Shown here one piece after another: positions 46,114-54,041 of a stretch of 64,000 bases of DNA. The notes beneath the pieces are model-generated. The model did not search any database, was not told the DNA's origin, and was given only the letters and a program-made list of their open reading frames with translations. A program made the translations under genes and the position numbers. Location: assembly GCF_000712055.1 (NCBI RefSeq), contig NZ_JOOA01000002.1:1054001-1118000 (forward strand). The letters run 5' to 3'. This stretch comes from Ruminococcus sp. HUN007. GTDB lineage: Bacteria > Bacillota > Clostridia > Oscillospirales > Ruminococcaceae. Within the stretch, counting starts at the first letter, position 1. Each line of letters opens with the position of its first letter.

Positions 46114-49100
46114 AATATATGCCATGCCTCTTCTTCTGGCATTGCTTATCTTTTCCGGCGGATGCACCAGAAAAGATAATACTGAAAAACCGGTAGTGGC
46201 AGAACCAGAAGATTTTTATGTTATAAAAAATGAAGTCACACTGCCTTATGAGATCTCGTGGTCAAACGATTTACGCTGTACGGAAGATATGATATATGTC
46301 GGCGGATATTCTGGTATGGCAGAAATCGATTATGTTTTTTCGGTTTACGATACCGGAACTGATACCCTTAAACATTTCGACAGCCCCGGAAACAGCAAAG
46401 GCGATGTGATGGTTGTGTACCAGGGCAAAGATGAAATTTACGCCGCATATTCAAAAGGAAACAAATCCTGGTTTGTGATCTGCGATTTGGAAACCGGAAA
46501 AGAGATAATGAAAGTTGATACGGAGCCAGGTAAAAGGATAAGTTCTTTCTTTGAAGATGAGAATGGCAGACTCATCGTGGAATTTACCGGAGATACCGGA
46601 AGGCCTGAGGTCGTTTCATACAGTGATGATTACAGTACTACGGAACCGGTACCGGTTTTTGAAAATATACCTGACGGGAATGTGATAATTTCAGATCTGC
46701 TCTTTGATTACGGATATTATTATGTGCTGACTTCTGAAAATTCAGCAGATGATCAAAAGATAAGCGTGTTTGTTGTTTCGGAGGACGGAAAACCTGTACG
46801 CTCATTTGACGATGTCATGGCTGATACTAACGGACGCTATGAAGCAGCTTACCTTAATTCACGGGGAAATCTTTGTATCTCGGTACGTGATGATACGAAT
46901 ATGCTGCACCGGTGCATAGATGAGATACAGCTTACTGACGGCAGCATTGTAAACCGGTATGACGATGAGTTCGGCGATGAAAATATTATAGCTCCGGACA
47001 GAGCATGTGAAACTACTGATTTTTTCTTTAATGACGGTGATATCCTTTACAGATACTCTGCAGATGAAAGCCAAAAGACAGTTTTTTCGCTGGATGAAAA
47101 AAACGGAAGGCTTGCTTATGTTTCCGGAAATGATAACAAACTCCTTCTCTGTTCTGCAGTATACAGCAGCTCTGAAACACCTGTTATATATAAGTACGAC
47201 CGTGACGGAAACCAGACCGGTATCATAAATGCACCGGAGTCAGGTGACCAGATGACAGTACAGCAGGCAGATGTGCTTTCAGACGGAACGGCTGTTTTTC
47301 TTTCGGAAAATGAAAACGGCGGCTATGCTGTTGCGTGGACTGATAAAGACGGGAAGATCATAAATCAGACCGATGTTTTTGAAAACACGGAAAAAGCTGA
47401 TATATGGGCAGGAAACAACTCGGAACTTTACGTTCTCGGCTGTACTGATGATGACTATTCATACATGGTCTTTGACCGTAATGCCGTAAAGATTCGTGAG
47501 GGTTCAGGCAAATGTCCTGACGGACGTATAAAAGAAATGTTCTTCATGAACGGCTCCGATTTTATACTTTACGAAAATTCCGACTGGGAGAAACGTATTA
47601 TCTGTACCGATGAAAAGATCGCTTTTGATGATTTCGTTTATCCTGAGTACGGCATTGAAAAAGTATTTTCGCTGTCTGACGGAAGTGTGTGTTATTTCGA
47701 TGCAGACAGCGTTTACAGAACTGATGCGAATGGATTTTCAGGGCGTAAATTTATTAACTGGAATGACTGCGGCATTATCCACCTTGTAGGTGCAATGGGT
47801 GTTATGAATGATAACTGTATCGTTTGTCTGACTTCAGGAAACGGATTTTCTTTTACGGTACTTGAACGCGCAGATGATGAACTGGCCGGAAAATTAAGAA
47901 ATCAGAAGGTACTTACCGTAGGCGGTATTGGTATAGGCAGAGGAGATCTTACGGAACTTTTTGAAGAATTCAGAAATGAAAACAAGGAATACAGATTATA
48001 TGTTAATGATTATCAGAAATATTCCGCCTCCGATCCGCAGGAATGCACAGACAAACTTAACCTTGACATAGCATCCGGAAAAGTACCGGATGTACTTATC
48101 GGGGATTATGAACTTGACCTTGAGTTCTATGCTGAACGCGGACTGTTCTGCGATCTTAATGAATTTATGAAGTCAGATACGGAGGTAAACCGTTCTGATT
48201 TTCTTGAAAACATTTTTGACTGCTTTGTGACTGACGGCAGTCAGATGCACGTTCCGGTAAATTTCGATATTTACGCCTTTTACGGAAAAGAGTCTGATCT
48301 TGGTTCCGGAAACGGCTGGACGATAAATGAATTCCTTGATCTTGCAGAAAAAAAGAATATGTTCTTTAACACATCCAGAAGCGTTATGCTCCGTTCACTG
48401 GTTTATGCTGATTTGAGCGGTTTTGTGGACCGTGAAAATAAAAAATGCAGCTTTAATGACGGAAGATTTGAAAAGATACTGGAATATATATATGAAAACG
48501 GCATTCCGGATGAAAACTATAAAGGATATGATTCCTATCCGCAGGGCAGTACGGAGTATAAAGATTACTACAGAAGATTTTCCGATGGTCTCTGTCTTAC
48601 TGAATATGCCGGAATATCGACTTTAAGCACTCTTGCGGGATTTAAAAACGGTGATCTTAACGGCGAAAATATCGTCCTTAAGGGTGTTCCGTCCGATGAT
48701 AAAAGCGGTCCGCTTGTTTATTCAAGAATAACTGCCGGAATAAGTTCATCATCAGAGAATAAGGAAGCCGCATGGAAACTTGTTAAAAAGCTGCTTTCAG
48801 AGGACTATCAGACAAAAGTGACGTCAACTGCTTCCTTACCTGTCAGAACATCAGTTTTTGAAAATGCTATGAAAAACTCACGCCGCAAAGGTTTCGGCTA
48901 CAGAACAGACGGTACTTTCTACGAAACAAATCCGTTAAGTGATGAAGATGTAAATGAGTTCGTAAATATCGTAAAATCCGTAAACGAAGCATATTCATCC
49001 GACAGCAGGATTAAGTCAATAATCGATGAATCAGTCGGCGAATATTTTAACGCTTCGATGACTTCAAAGGAAGCAGCAGAACAGATACAGAATAAAGTGA

Positions 49101-49126
49101 CGCTTTATCTGAATGAAATAAAGTGA
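46100..49126 (+). CDS. Second propeller/solute-binding lipoprotein, TTG start
   Basis: 1,008 residues, a paralogue of the 1,072-residue lipoprotein at 15804-19022. Start TTG at 46100, with GGAG 7 bases before; lipobox FSGGC. Residues about 30-590 are the repetitive beta region (DNDGDI-, EDENGRLIVEF-, DRDGNQTGI-type turns), residues about 600-1,008 the solute-binding domain: KLNLDIASGKVPDVLIG, EFMKSDTEVNRSDFLENIFD, GISSSSENKEAAWKLVKKLL and the C-terminal KEAAEQIQNKVTLYLNEIK. Unlike the first copy it has no permease genes beside it and lies inside the agr segment. It may feed the other transporter or be a sensor/adhesin. Confidence 0.82.
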   Translation: MKKNKIYAMPLLLALLIFSGGCTRKDNTEKPVVAEPEDFYVIKNEVTLPYEISWSNDLRCTEDMIYVGGYSGMAEIDYVFSVYDTGTDTLKHFDSPGNSKGDVMVVYQGKDEIYAAYSKGNKSWFVICDLETGKEIMKVDTEPGKRISSFFEDENGRLIVEFTGDTGRPEVVSYSDDYSTTEPVPVFENIPDGNVIISDLLFDYGYYYVLTSENSADDQKISVFVVSEDGKPVRSFDDVMADTNGRYEAAYLNSRGNLCISVRDDTNMLHRCIDEIQLTDGSIVNRYDDEFGDENIIAPDRACETTDFFFNDGDILYRYSADESQKTVFSLDEKNGRLAYVSGNDNKLLLCSAVYSSSETPVIYKYDRDGNQTGIINAPESGDQMTVQQADVLSDGTAVFLSENENGGYAVAWTDKDGKIINQTDVFENTEKADIWAGNNSELYVLGCTDDDYSYMVFDRNAVKIREGSGKCPDGRIKEMFFMNGSDFILYENSDWEKRIICTDEKIAFDDFVYPEYGIEKVFSLSDGSVCYFDADSVYRTDANGFSGRKFINWNDCGIIHLVGAMGVMNDNCIVCLTSGNGFSFTVLERADDELAGKLRNQKVLTVGGIGIGRGDLTELFEEFRNENKEYRLYVNDYQKYSASDPQECTDKLNLDIASGKVPDVLIGDYELDLEFYAERGLFCDLNEFMKSDTEVNRSDFLENIFDCFVTDGSQMHVPVNFDIYAFYGKESDLGSGNGWTINEFLDLAEKKNMFFNTSRSVMLRSLVYADLSGFVDRENKKCSFNDGRFEKILEYIYENGIPDENYKGYDSYPQGSTEYKDYYRRFSDGLCLTEYAGISTLSTLAGFKNGDLNGENIVLKGVPSDDKSGPLVYSRITAGISSSSENKEAAWKLVKKLLSEDYQTKVTSTASLPVRTSVFENAMKNSRRKGFGYRTDGTFYETNPLSDEDVNEFVNIVKSVNEAYSSDSRIKSIIDESVGEYFNASMTSKEAAEQIQNKVTLYLNEIK

Positions 49127-49139
49127 TAAATAAAATCAG

Positions 49140-49178
49140 CGGGAGTACCGGTAAATTGAGATCCGGTGCTCCCGTTTG
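49140..49178 (+). terminator. Terminator after the second SBP lipoprotein
   Basis: CGGGAG-T-ACCGG (49140-49151) pairs with CCGGT-G-CTCCCG (49163-49174), followed by TTTG, 13 bases after the stop. Confidence 0.75.
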
Positions 49179-49225
49179 CACTGTACAAAGGTAGTCTTCT
49201 CCCCTTCGTGACGAAGACTGCTATA

Positions 49226-49324
49226 ATGAAAAGCGATGAATACAACCTAAAAAACATAATAGGTAGTACCACTGCCGACATGAGAAAATGTGCCGGGTTT
49301 ACGCAAGAAGAATTTGCTAGGATG
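49226..49324 (+). pseudogene. Fragment of the Xre regulator gene
   Basis: 99 bases matching 44328-44426 with about three substitutions. They code for the start of the regulator, up to the middle of the recognition region (FARM), where it changes to an unrelated ISPSDTIHELI and stops. It keeps no ribosome site. A short piece around 49366-49392 matches 44826-44850, so the fragment was once longer and has an internal deletion. Confidence 0.85.
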
Positions 49325-49388
49325 ATTTCTCCATCTGATACTATCCATGAATTGATTACATTAATGTCGTTTGTGCCTAAATAGAGTT

Positions 49389-50213
49389 GTATACGCCGAC
49401 TACATTTCAACTGTCAGCGAGACATACGCAAATGAGATCCAGAACGAATACTACGGCGAGGGACTTGACGGTCTTCTCCGTGCAAGGAACAATTCTCTCT
49501 GCGGTATCATAAACGGCATCGACTACAGCATCTACAATCCGGAAACAGATGACGAGATCTACAAGAAGTACAACATTGACAATTTCCGTGAAGGAAAAGA
49601 TGCAAACAAGATGGAACTTCAGCGTGAACTCGGGCTTCCTGTTGACAAGAACAAGTTCATGATCGCCATCATCTCACGTCTGACAGACCAGAAGGGCCTC
49701 GACCTTGTAAACTGGGTACTCGACAGGATCGTGGATGAAAACACTCAGCTCGTTGTTCTCGGAACCCGCGAACAGCGCTACGAAAACACATTCAGACACT
49801 ACCAGGGCATCAAGCCGGAAAGAATGTCAGCAAACATCTTCTTCTCGGAAAACCGTGCCCACAAGATATATGCAGCTGCAGACGCAATGCTCGTCCCTTC
49901 ACGTTTCGAACCGTGCGGACTTACACAGCTCATCTCGCTTAAGTACGGCACCGTTCCAATCGTCCGTGAAACAGGCGGCCTCAAGGACAGCGTCGAAGCC
50001 TACAACGAATACTACAACACCGGTACAGGCTTCTCATTCACAAACTACAACGCCGACGAAATGCTCGGCATAATCAACTACGCAAAGCACGTTTACTACG
50101 ACATGCCTAAGGGCTGGGACGACATAGTAAAACGCGGAATGCAGCAGAATTTCTCGTGGGATCATTCTGCGAGAAAATACGAAGAACTTTACGGCAAGGT
50201 TCTCGGATGGTAA
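49389..50213 (+). pseudogene. glgA: Truncated second copy of glgA (C-terminal 274 codons)
   Basis: Joins the Xre fragment to glgA at codon 210 of the intact gene (GTATAC junction). The N-terminal ADP-glucose loop is missing, so it cannot be an active synthase. The frame remains open to the normal stop. Of about 23 base differences from copy 1, only two change the protein (Gly to Arg in GTGEQRY, Asp to Gly near the end). This excess of silent change suggests that the fragment came from a functional glgA of a relative rather than decaying in place. Confidence 0.9.
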
Positions 50214-50284
50214 TGAAATTTTTATTGATATGTCAAAAGCCACTCATGAAAAACACATGAGTGGCTTTTTTGCGATGTATTTAT
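49389..50284. repeat. Direct repeat, copy 2 (glgA 3' end plus terminator)
   Basis: Equal in length (896 bases) to 38498-39393. It includes a second identical terminator hairpin (50235-50271). The right boundary GCGATGTATTTAT is shared with copy 1, after which the histidine-kinase gene follows here and the AAA-ATPase gene follows copy 1. Confidence 0.95.
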
Positions 50285-50289
50285 AATTT

Positions 50290-51603
50290 TTATTTACCCT
50301 CCGGTTTCTTCACGGGAAGGAATACAGAAAACCTTGTTCCTGCGTCCGGGTAGCTTTTTATGTCGAAGTGGCCTCCGTGGCGGTCTACTATCCATTTGGC
50401 GATGGAAAGGCCGAGGCCGGTACCGCCGGTTTTGCGGTTGCGGGCATCGTCGGCGCGGTAGAAGCGTTCGAAGACTTTCGGGAGGTCTTCAGGTGCTATG
50501 CCGATTCCGGTGTCCTGAACTTCGAATACAGGAACACCCTTTTCATCGGTGTAGGCTGAAAAATAGATCTCATTGCCTTCAGGAGTGTATTTCACAGCGT
50601 TGTCGGTAAGTATACGCGCTGTCTGCTTTATCATTGCATAGTCGCCGTATGCCATTACCGGTCCGCCTTCATTTTTCATAATGAATTCGTGAGCCGGATC
50701 TACCATGAGGTATTCGTCGTAGAGTTCCTGCATCATTGCACTCAGGTCAATATCCTCCATGGTAAGCTGATTCTTTCCGTTGTCTCCCCTTGCAAGGAAG
50801 AGAAGCTGTTCAACGAGTTTGCTCATGCTTTCGGACTCGGTCTTGATAGCCGAAATGGACTCTTCAAGAACCTTTTCGTCCTCCTTGCCCCAGCGGTCAA
50901 GCATGTTGGCGTAACCCTGGATGACCGAAATCGGAGTGCGAAGCTCGTGCGAAGCGTCGGACACGAAACGTGCCTGCTGCACGTAGGACTGCTTCATGCG
51001 GTCGATGAGATTGTTGATCGCCGACTCAATACCCTGAAGTTCAGTGTTTCCGGTGGAAAGATGGCAGTCGGTCTGGCTTGCGTCTATTTTTTCAAGTGCA
51101 TCCTCGAGTGCGTGGAAACTGTCACCTTCAAAATCTGCTGAACTGATGAGCTGTGCAGTTGCTGCAAGACGATTGAGAGGTGCGAGTTTTTTACGCACCC
51201 TGCTGCCACCGCGGAAAAAGCCTGTTATCACCCAGAACATTTCCAGAAAAAGCATAAGACCTGCTATACTGATGCTTTCGACTGCAATATTTGCAGCCGG
51301 CACTGTTTTCTTTATCTGCGGTACGTAATAACGGATCTTATTAAGAAATTCGACCGGATCTGACTCATGCGGAAAGACAAAGTGTCCGGCCGGTATTTTT
51401 ATATCAAGGCTGGTTTTTGCAGCGTCGATAATACTCATTCCCAGAGCGTCAAGCTCAGTAAGTACCATCCAGCTGCCCACGTTCAGAAAAACAACTACAG
51501 CGTCAAGCACAAGAAAAATGATCAGCAGTCTGAAATTGAAATCAGCTGATATCTTTCTGGCTATTGAACGCATTTTTACATTCTGTTTTTTTTCTGCATC
51601 CAT
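50290..51603 (-). CDS. Sensor histidine kinase (OmpR partner)
   Basis: 437 residues: two membrane helices (about 24-44 and 105-128) around an extracellular sensor of about 60 residues, a HAMP-like linker, HisKA with ASHELRTPISVIQG (phospho-acceptor His), and HATPase with NAVKYTPEGN, DTGIGI and GGTGLGLSI. It starts 4 bases after the stop of the response-regulator gene. The stop is 6 bases from the duplicated glgA terminator. Stimulus unknown. Confidence 0.92.
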   Translation of the reverse strand: MDAEKKQNVKMRSIARKISADFNFRLLIIFLVLDAVVVFLNVGSWMVLTELDALGMSIIDAAKTSLDIKIPAGHFVFPHESDPVEFLNKIRYYVPQIKKTVPAANIAVESISIAGLMLFLEMFWVITGFFRGGSRVRKKLAPLNRLAATAQLISSADFEGDSFHALEDALEKIDASQTDCHLSTGNTELQGIESAINNLIDRMKQSYVQQARFVSDASHELRTPISVIQGYANMLDRWGKEDEKVLEESISAIKTESESMSKLVEQLLFLARGDNGKNQLTMEDIDLSAMMQELYDEYLMVDPAHEFIMKNEGGPVMAYGDYAMIKQTARILTDNAVKYTPEGNEIYFSAYTDEKGVPVFEVQDTGIGIAPEDLPKVFERFYRADDARNRKTGGTGLGLSIAKWIVDRHGGHFDIKSYPDAGTRFSVFLPVKKPEGK

Positions 51604-51607
51604 ACGA

Positions 51608-52282
51608 TCATTCCCTTATAACATAGCCAACGCCTCTGACTGTCTGTATCATTTTAATGCCGTAAACGTCATCTATCTTGCTTCGTATGTATCTGATGTA
51701 GACATCAACAATATTGGTCTCGCCCATGTAGTCAAACCCCCACACGTCTTCAAGAAGGGTTTCACGCGAAAGGACAATGGACTTGTTTTCAAGGAGTTTT
51801 TTGAGAAGTCCGAATTCCTTGTTGGTAAGTTCTATGTCATTTCCGTCATACGTTACCGTGTGGGCGGCAGGGTCAAGCTCCAGGGCACCGAATGAAAGTG
51901 CCGCTGATGCACCTTCCGGCTTGGCTGACCTTTTACGGAGTGCCGCCCTTATACGCGCAAGCAGTTCCTCAATGTCAAAAGGCTTTGTTATGTAGTCATC
52001 AGCCCCTGTGTCCAGTCCGGAGACCTTGTCCATTACAGAGTCCCTTGCTGTGAGAAGTATTACCGGTACATCAGAGGTTTTTCTTATTCTTCTTAAAACT
52101 TCAATGCCGTTAAGTCCCGGCAGCATTATGTCGAGCAGAATGAGGTCGAATCCGCCGCTTTCCGCCATTTCCAGTCCTGTACGGCCGTCGAAGGCCTTTT
52201 CTGTCTCGTATCCCTCGTGTTTCAGTTCAAGCTCGGTAAAGCGGGCAAGTTTTTCTTCGTCTTCTACTATTAAAATCTTCAT
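51608..52282 (-). CDS. OmpR-family response regulator
   Basis: 224 residues: receiver with the phospho-acceptor in ILLDIMLPGLNG and lysine in ITKPFD, then a winged-helix domain (about 130-224) with TNKEFGLLKKLL and NIVDVYIRYIRSKID. It pairs with the kinase encoded 4 bases downstream. A promoter is at 52318-52346. Confidence 0.94.
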   Translation of the reverse strand: MKILIVEDEEKLARFTELELKHEGYETEKAFDGRTGLEMAESGGFDLILLDIMLPGLNGIEVLRRIRKTSDVPVILLTARDSVMDKVSGLDTGADDYITKPFDIEELLARIRAALRKRSAKPEGASAALSFGALELDPAAHTVTYDGNDIELTNKEFGLLKKLLENKSIVLSRETLLEDVWGFDYMGETNIVDVYIRYIRSKIDDVYGIKMIQTVRGVGYVIRE

Positions 52283-52317
52283 CTGCTGTCTCCCCCGAAA
52301 AAAAGTGTTTCCCTATA

Positions 52318-52346
52318 ATATTAACAGATTATCAGCTTTTTTTCAA
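52318..52346 (-). promoter_or_regulatory. Promoter of the two-component pair
   Basis: TTGAAA (52341-52346), 17-base spacer, TAATAT (52318-52323) on the minus strand, 36 bases before the regulator start. Confidence 0.6.
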
Positions 52347-52368
52347 GGGGCTCCGCTGCCTGCACAAA

Positions 52369-52396
52369 CGGGGTGAAGTCACTTAAGACCCACCCC
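52369..52396 (-). terminator. Hairpin after the first DUF4342 gene
   Basis: ACGGGGTG (52369-52376) pairs with CACCCCGT (52391-52398) around a 14-base loop. No strong T-run on the minus strand, so a weak terminator at best. Confidence 0.5.
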
Positions 52397-52424
52397 GTAA
52401 ATCTGATACGTCATGAAAAGCTGA

Positions 52425-52958
52425 TCACTTTCTGTCATTGAGATCATCAGGTGAACCGGTGCTGCCGCGGCCGAATCTGATCTTTTCCATGAAATCATTG
52501 ACCTTGTCAGTACCGAGATCAGGTCCCTCGATCATGAATGAGCATCCGCAGAAGAATTCGATGGCAAGGAGGACGACCACAAGCCAGAAGGCCGGTATCA
52601 TAAACAGTACGAGCAGTGTAAGAGGTATCGAAAAGTATTTCTGTTTCTTTACGTCAACGATACAGAGGCTGTTGTTCATGCCTTTTACTATTACATCTTT
52701 GATCCAGTTGAGTATGCTTTTTACGACACCGCCGAATGTTTCGAGGTTTTTGTTCTTTCTTATTGTTTCGGCTTCCTCGTTTATGTTCTGCTTTGTGGTG
52801 TAGCTTGCCGGTTCCGGGGTTTTTATTTTGCCTTCCTTTTCGAGTGCAATGAGTGCATCGAGGAGGTTCCATTTAACGCTTTCGAGTACGCCTTTGGCTT
52901 CTTCGTATGTTACGTTGGCTTTTTCCATGAGTTTTTCTATCATTTCAAGGTTATCCAT
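52425..52958 (-). CDS. UBA-like/DUF4342 membrane protein
   Basis: 177 residues. The N-terminal 45 (MIEKLMEKANVTYEEAKGVL, ESVKWNLLDALIALEKEG) resemble a UBA/TS-N three-helix fold, as in the DUF4342 family. A charged linker follows, and a C-terminal part with the pattern VKGMNNSLCIVDVKKQKYFS, then a membrane hairpin (IPLTLLVLFMIPAFWLVVVLLAIEFFCG). The family has no known role; the UBA-like fold hints at protein binding. It is the downstream member of a pair with the gene at 53149-53646, with about 38% similar pattern by eye. Confidence 0.8.
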   Translation of the reverse strand: MDNLEMIEKLMEKANVTYEEAKGVLESVKWNLLDALIALEKEGKIKTPEPASYTTKQNINEEAETIRKNKNLETFGGVVKSILNWIKDVIVKGMNNSLCIVDVKKQKYFSIPLTLLVLFMIPAFWLVVVLLAIEFFCGCSFMIEGPDLGTDKVNDFMEKIRFGRGSTGSPDDLNDRK

Positions 52959-53064
52959 AGTGATTCTCCTTTCGGGGGATTATGTTGTCTTTTTTCTTTT
53001 GTTCTTATTTATTTTCTCTTTTATCTCTGCTTTTTAAGTCAGGGGATTTTCGCCCTACCCCCCT

Positions 53065-53093
53065 GCCCCCCTCCCCAACGGGGAGGGGGGGGG
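53065..53093. other. C/G-tract hairpin in the gap between the DUF4342 genes
   Basis: CCCCCCTCCCC pairs with GGGGAGGGGGG around an AAC loop, ending in a run of nine G. A second CTCCC-AGC-GGGGAG follows at about 53126-53145. The rest of the 52959-53148 gap is T-rich and has no gene. Such runs of G are rare in this AT-biased sequence. Confidence 0.6.
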
Positions 53094-53148
53094 AATCTTT
53101 CAGTGTTATCTCTGAATAATTTCACTCCCAGCGGGGAGGGGAGATATA

Positions 53149-53646
53149 TTAATTTCTGTTCTCACAGTCGAATCTGATCTTTGATACTTCTTCGCTGAAC
53201 TTTGTTCCGCTGAGGTCCGGGCCTTCGAAGGTGAAGCGGCAGCCCATGAAGAAACCGATGATGAAGAGGATCGGTACGAATTCGATAAGGAGGATCGAAA
53301 GGATCACCATTATTGTTACAGGCATTGTGAATCTCTTGCCACCCTTTGTCTCAACACAGAAGTCGTTTCTGAGGCCTCTTGTGATCTTGTCCTTTGACCA
53401 GTCTGCAAACTTTTTCAGTGCGCTCTTGAATGATTCCTTTGTGTATCTGTTTGTGTTTGTCTTTGTGTAGTCGTTGTTGTTTGTTGTTGTCATAGCTAAT
53501 GTCTCCTCTCTGTAAATGCCTTCCTTTTTAAGTGCTGTCTTTGCCTCATCCAGATTCCATCCTGTACCTTCGAGTACTTCTGAAGCTGTCTTGTAGCTGA
53601 TGTCTGCGTTCTTTCTGAGTTCTTCGATCATTTCAACGTTTTCCAT
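53149..53646 (-). CDS. UBA-like/DUF4342 membrane protein (paralogue)
   Basis: 165 residues with the same order as its neighbour: N-terminal UBA-like part (MIEELRKNADISYKTASEVL, EGTGWNLDEAKTALKKEG), Thr/Asn-rich linker, TRGLRNDFCVETKGGKRFTM and a membrane hairpin (PVTIMVILSILLIEFVPILFIIGFFMGC). Gene duplication is likely. An AAAGGA site precedes the ATG, just downstream of repeat copy F, so the promoter is inside or beyond that element. Confidence 0.8.
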   Translation of the reverse strand: MENVEMIEELRKNADISYKTASEVLEGTGWNLDEAKTALKKEGIYREETLAMTTTNNNDYTKTNTNRYTKESFKSALKKFADWSKDKITRGLRNDFCVETKGGKRFTMPVTIMVILSILLIEFVPILFIIGFFMGCRFTFEGPDLSGTKFSEEVSKIRFDCENRN

Positions 53647-53664
53647 AATGATGTTCCTTTCTTT

Positions 53665-53777
53665 AGGGAAACGCTGATTTATTCATAAATCAGCATGGGG
53701 CTCCGGGGCGAAGCCCCGCAAATCCCATCCCCGGAAATCCGGCGAAGCCGGATTTCCGATTTAATCAGTGTTTCCTT
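53665..53777. repeat. Palindromic intergenic repeat, copy F (opposite orientation)
   Basis: Left end TTAGGGAAACGCTGATTTAT, right end AATCAGTGTTTCCTTAG, internal hairpins GGGGCTCCGG-GGCGAAGCCCC and AAATCCGGC-GAA-GCCGGATTT. Reverse orientation to copy D. It ends 19 bases before the start codon of the downstream minus-strand gene. Confidence 0.85.
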
Positions 53778-53976
53778 AGTTCTTTAAGATTTTGTTTTCT
53801 GTGGGTTTATATCGTTTTGTTTTTGTGGTTCTCTCTTTCCACTGTCTATATTGTACCTTCCCTGTTTTAAAATAAAATATAAGAAAAATTAAAAAACGAT
53901 TAAAAAAGAATATGGAACTCTTAAGAAAAGCTGTGCCTTGTTCCCGAATTGTCATCAAAAATTCAGTTTATGTGCA

Positions 53977-54005
53977 TTGACATTTAGAATCTGTTCTGAT
54001 ATAAT
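53977..54005 (+). promoter_or_regulatory. Promoter of the membrane GGDEF gene
   Basis: TTGACA (53977-53982), 17-base spacer, TATAAT (54000-54005), 36 bases before the TTG start. Confidence 0.85.
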
Positions 54006-54041
54006 AGTGAAAATTAAAAATATAAGGGGGAGGGAGATCAG

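Noticed and set aside
39393..50284. Prophage or integrative conjugative element
   Set aside because: No integrase, tRNA att site, relaxase, portal or terminase; the boundaries are long homologous repeats instead of short att sites.
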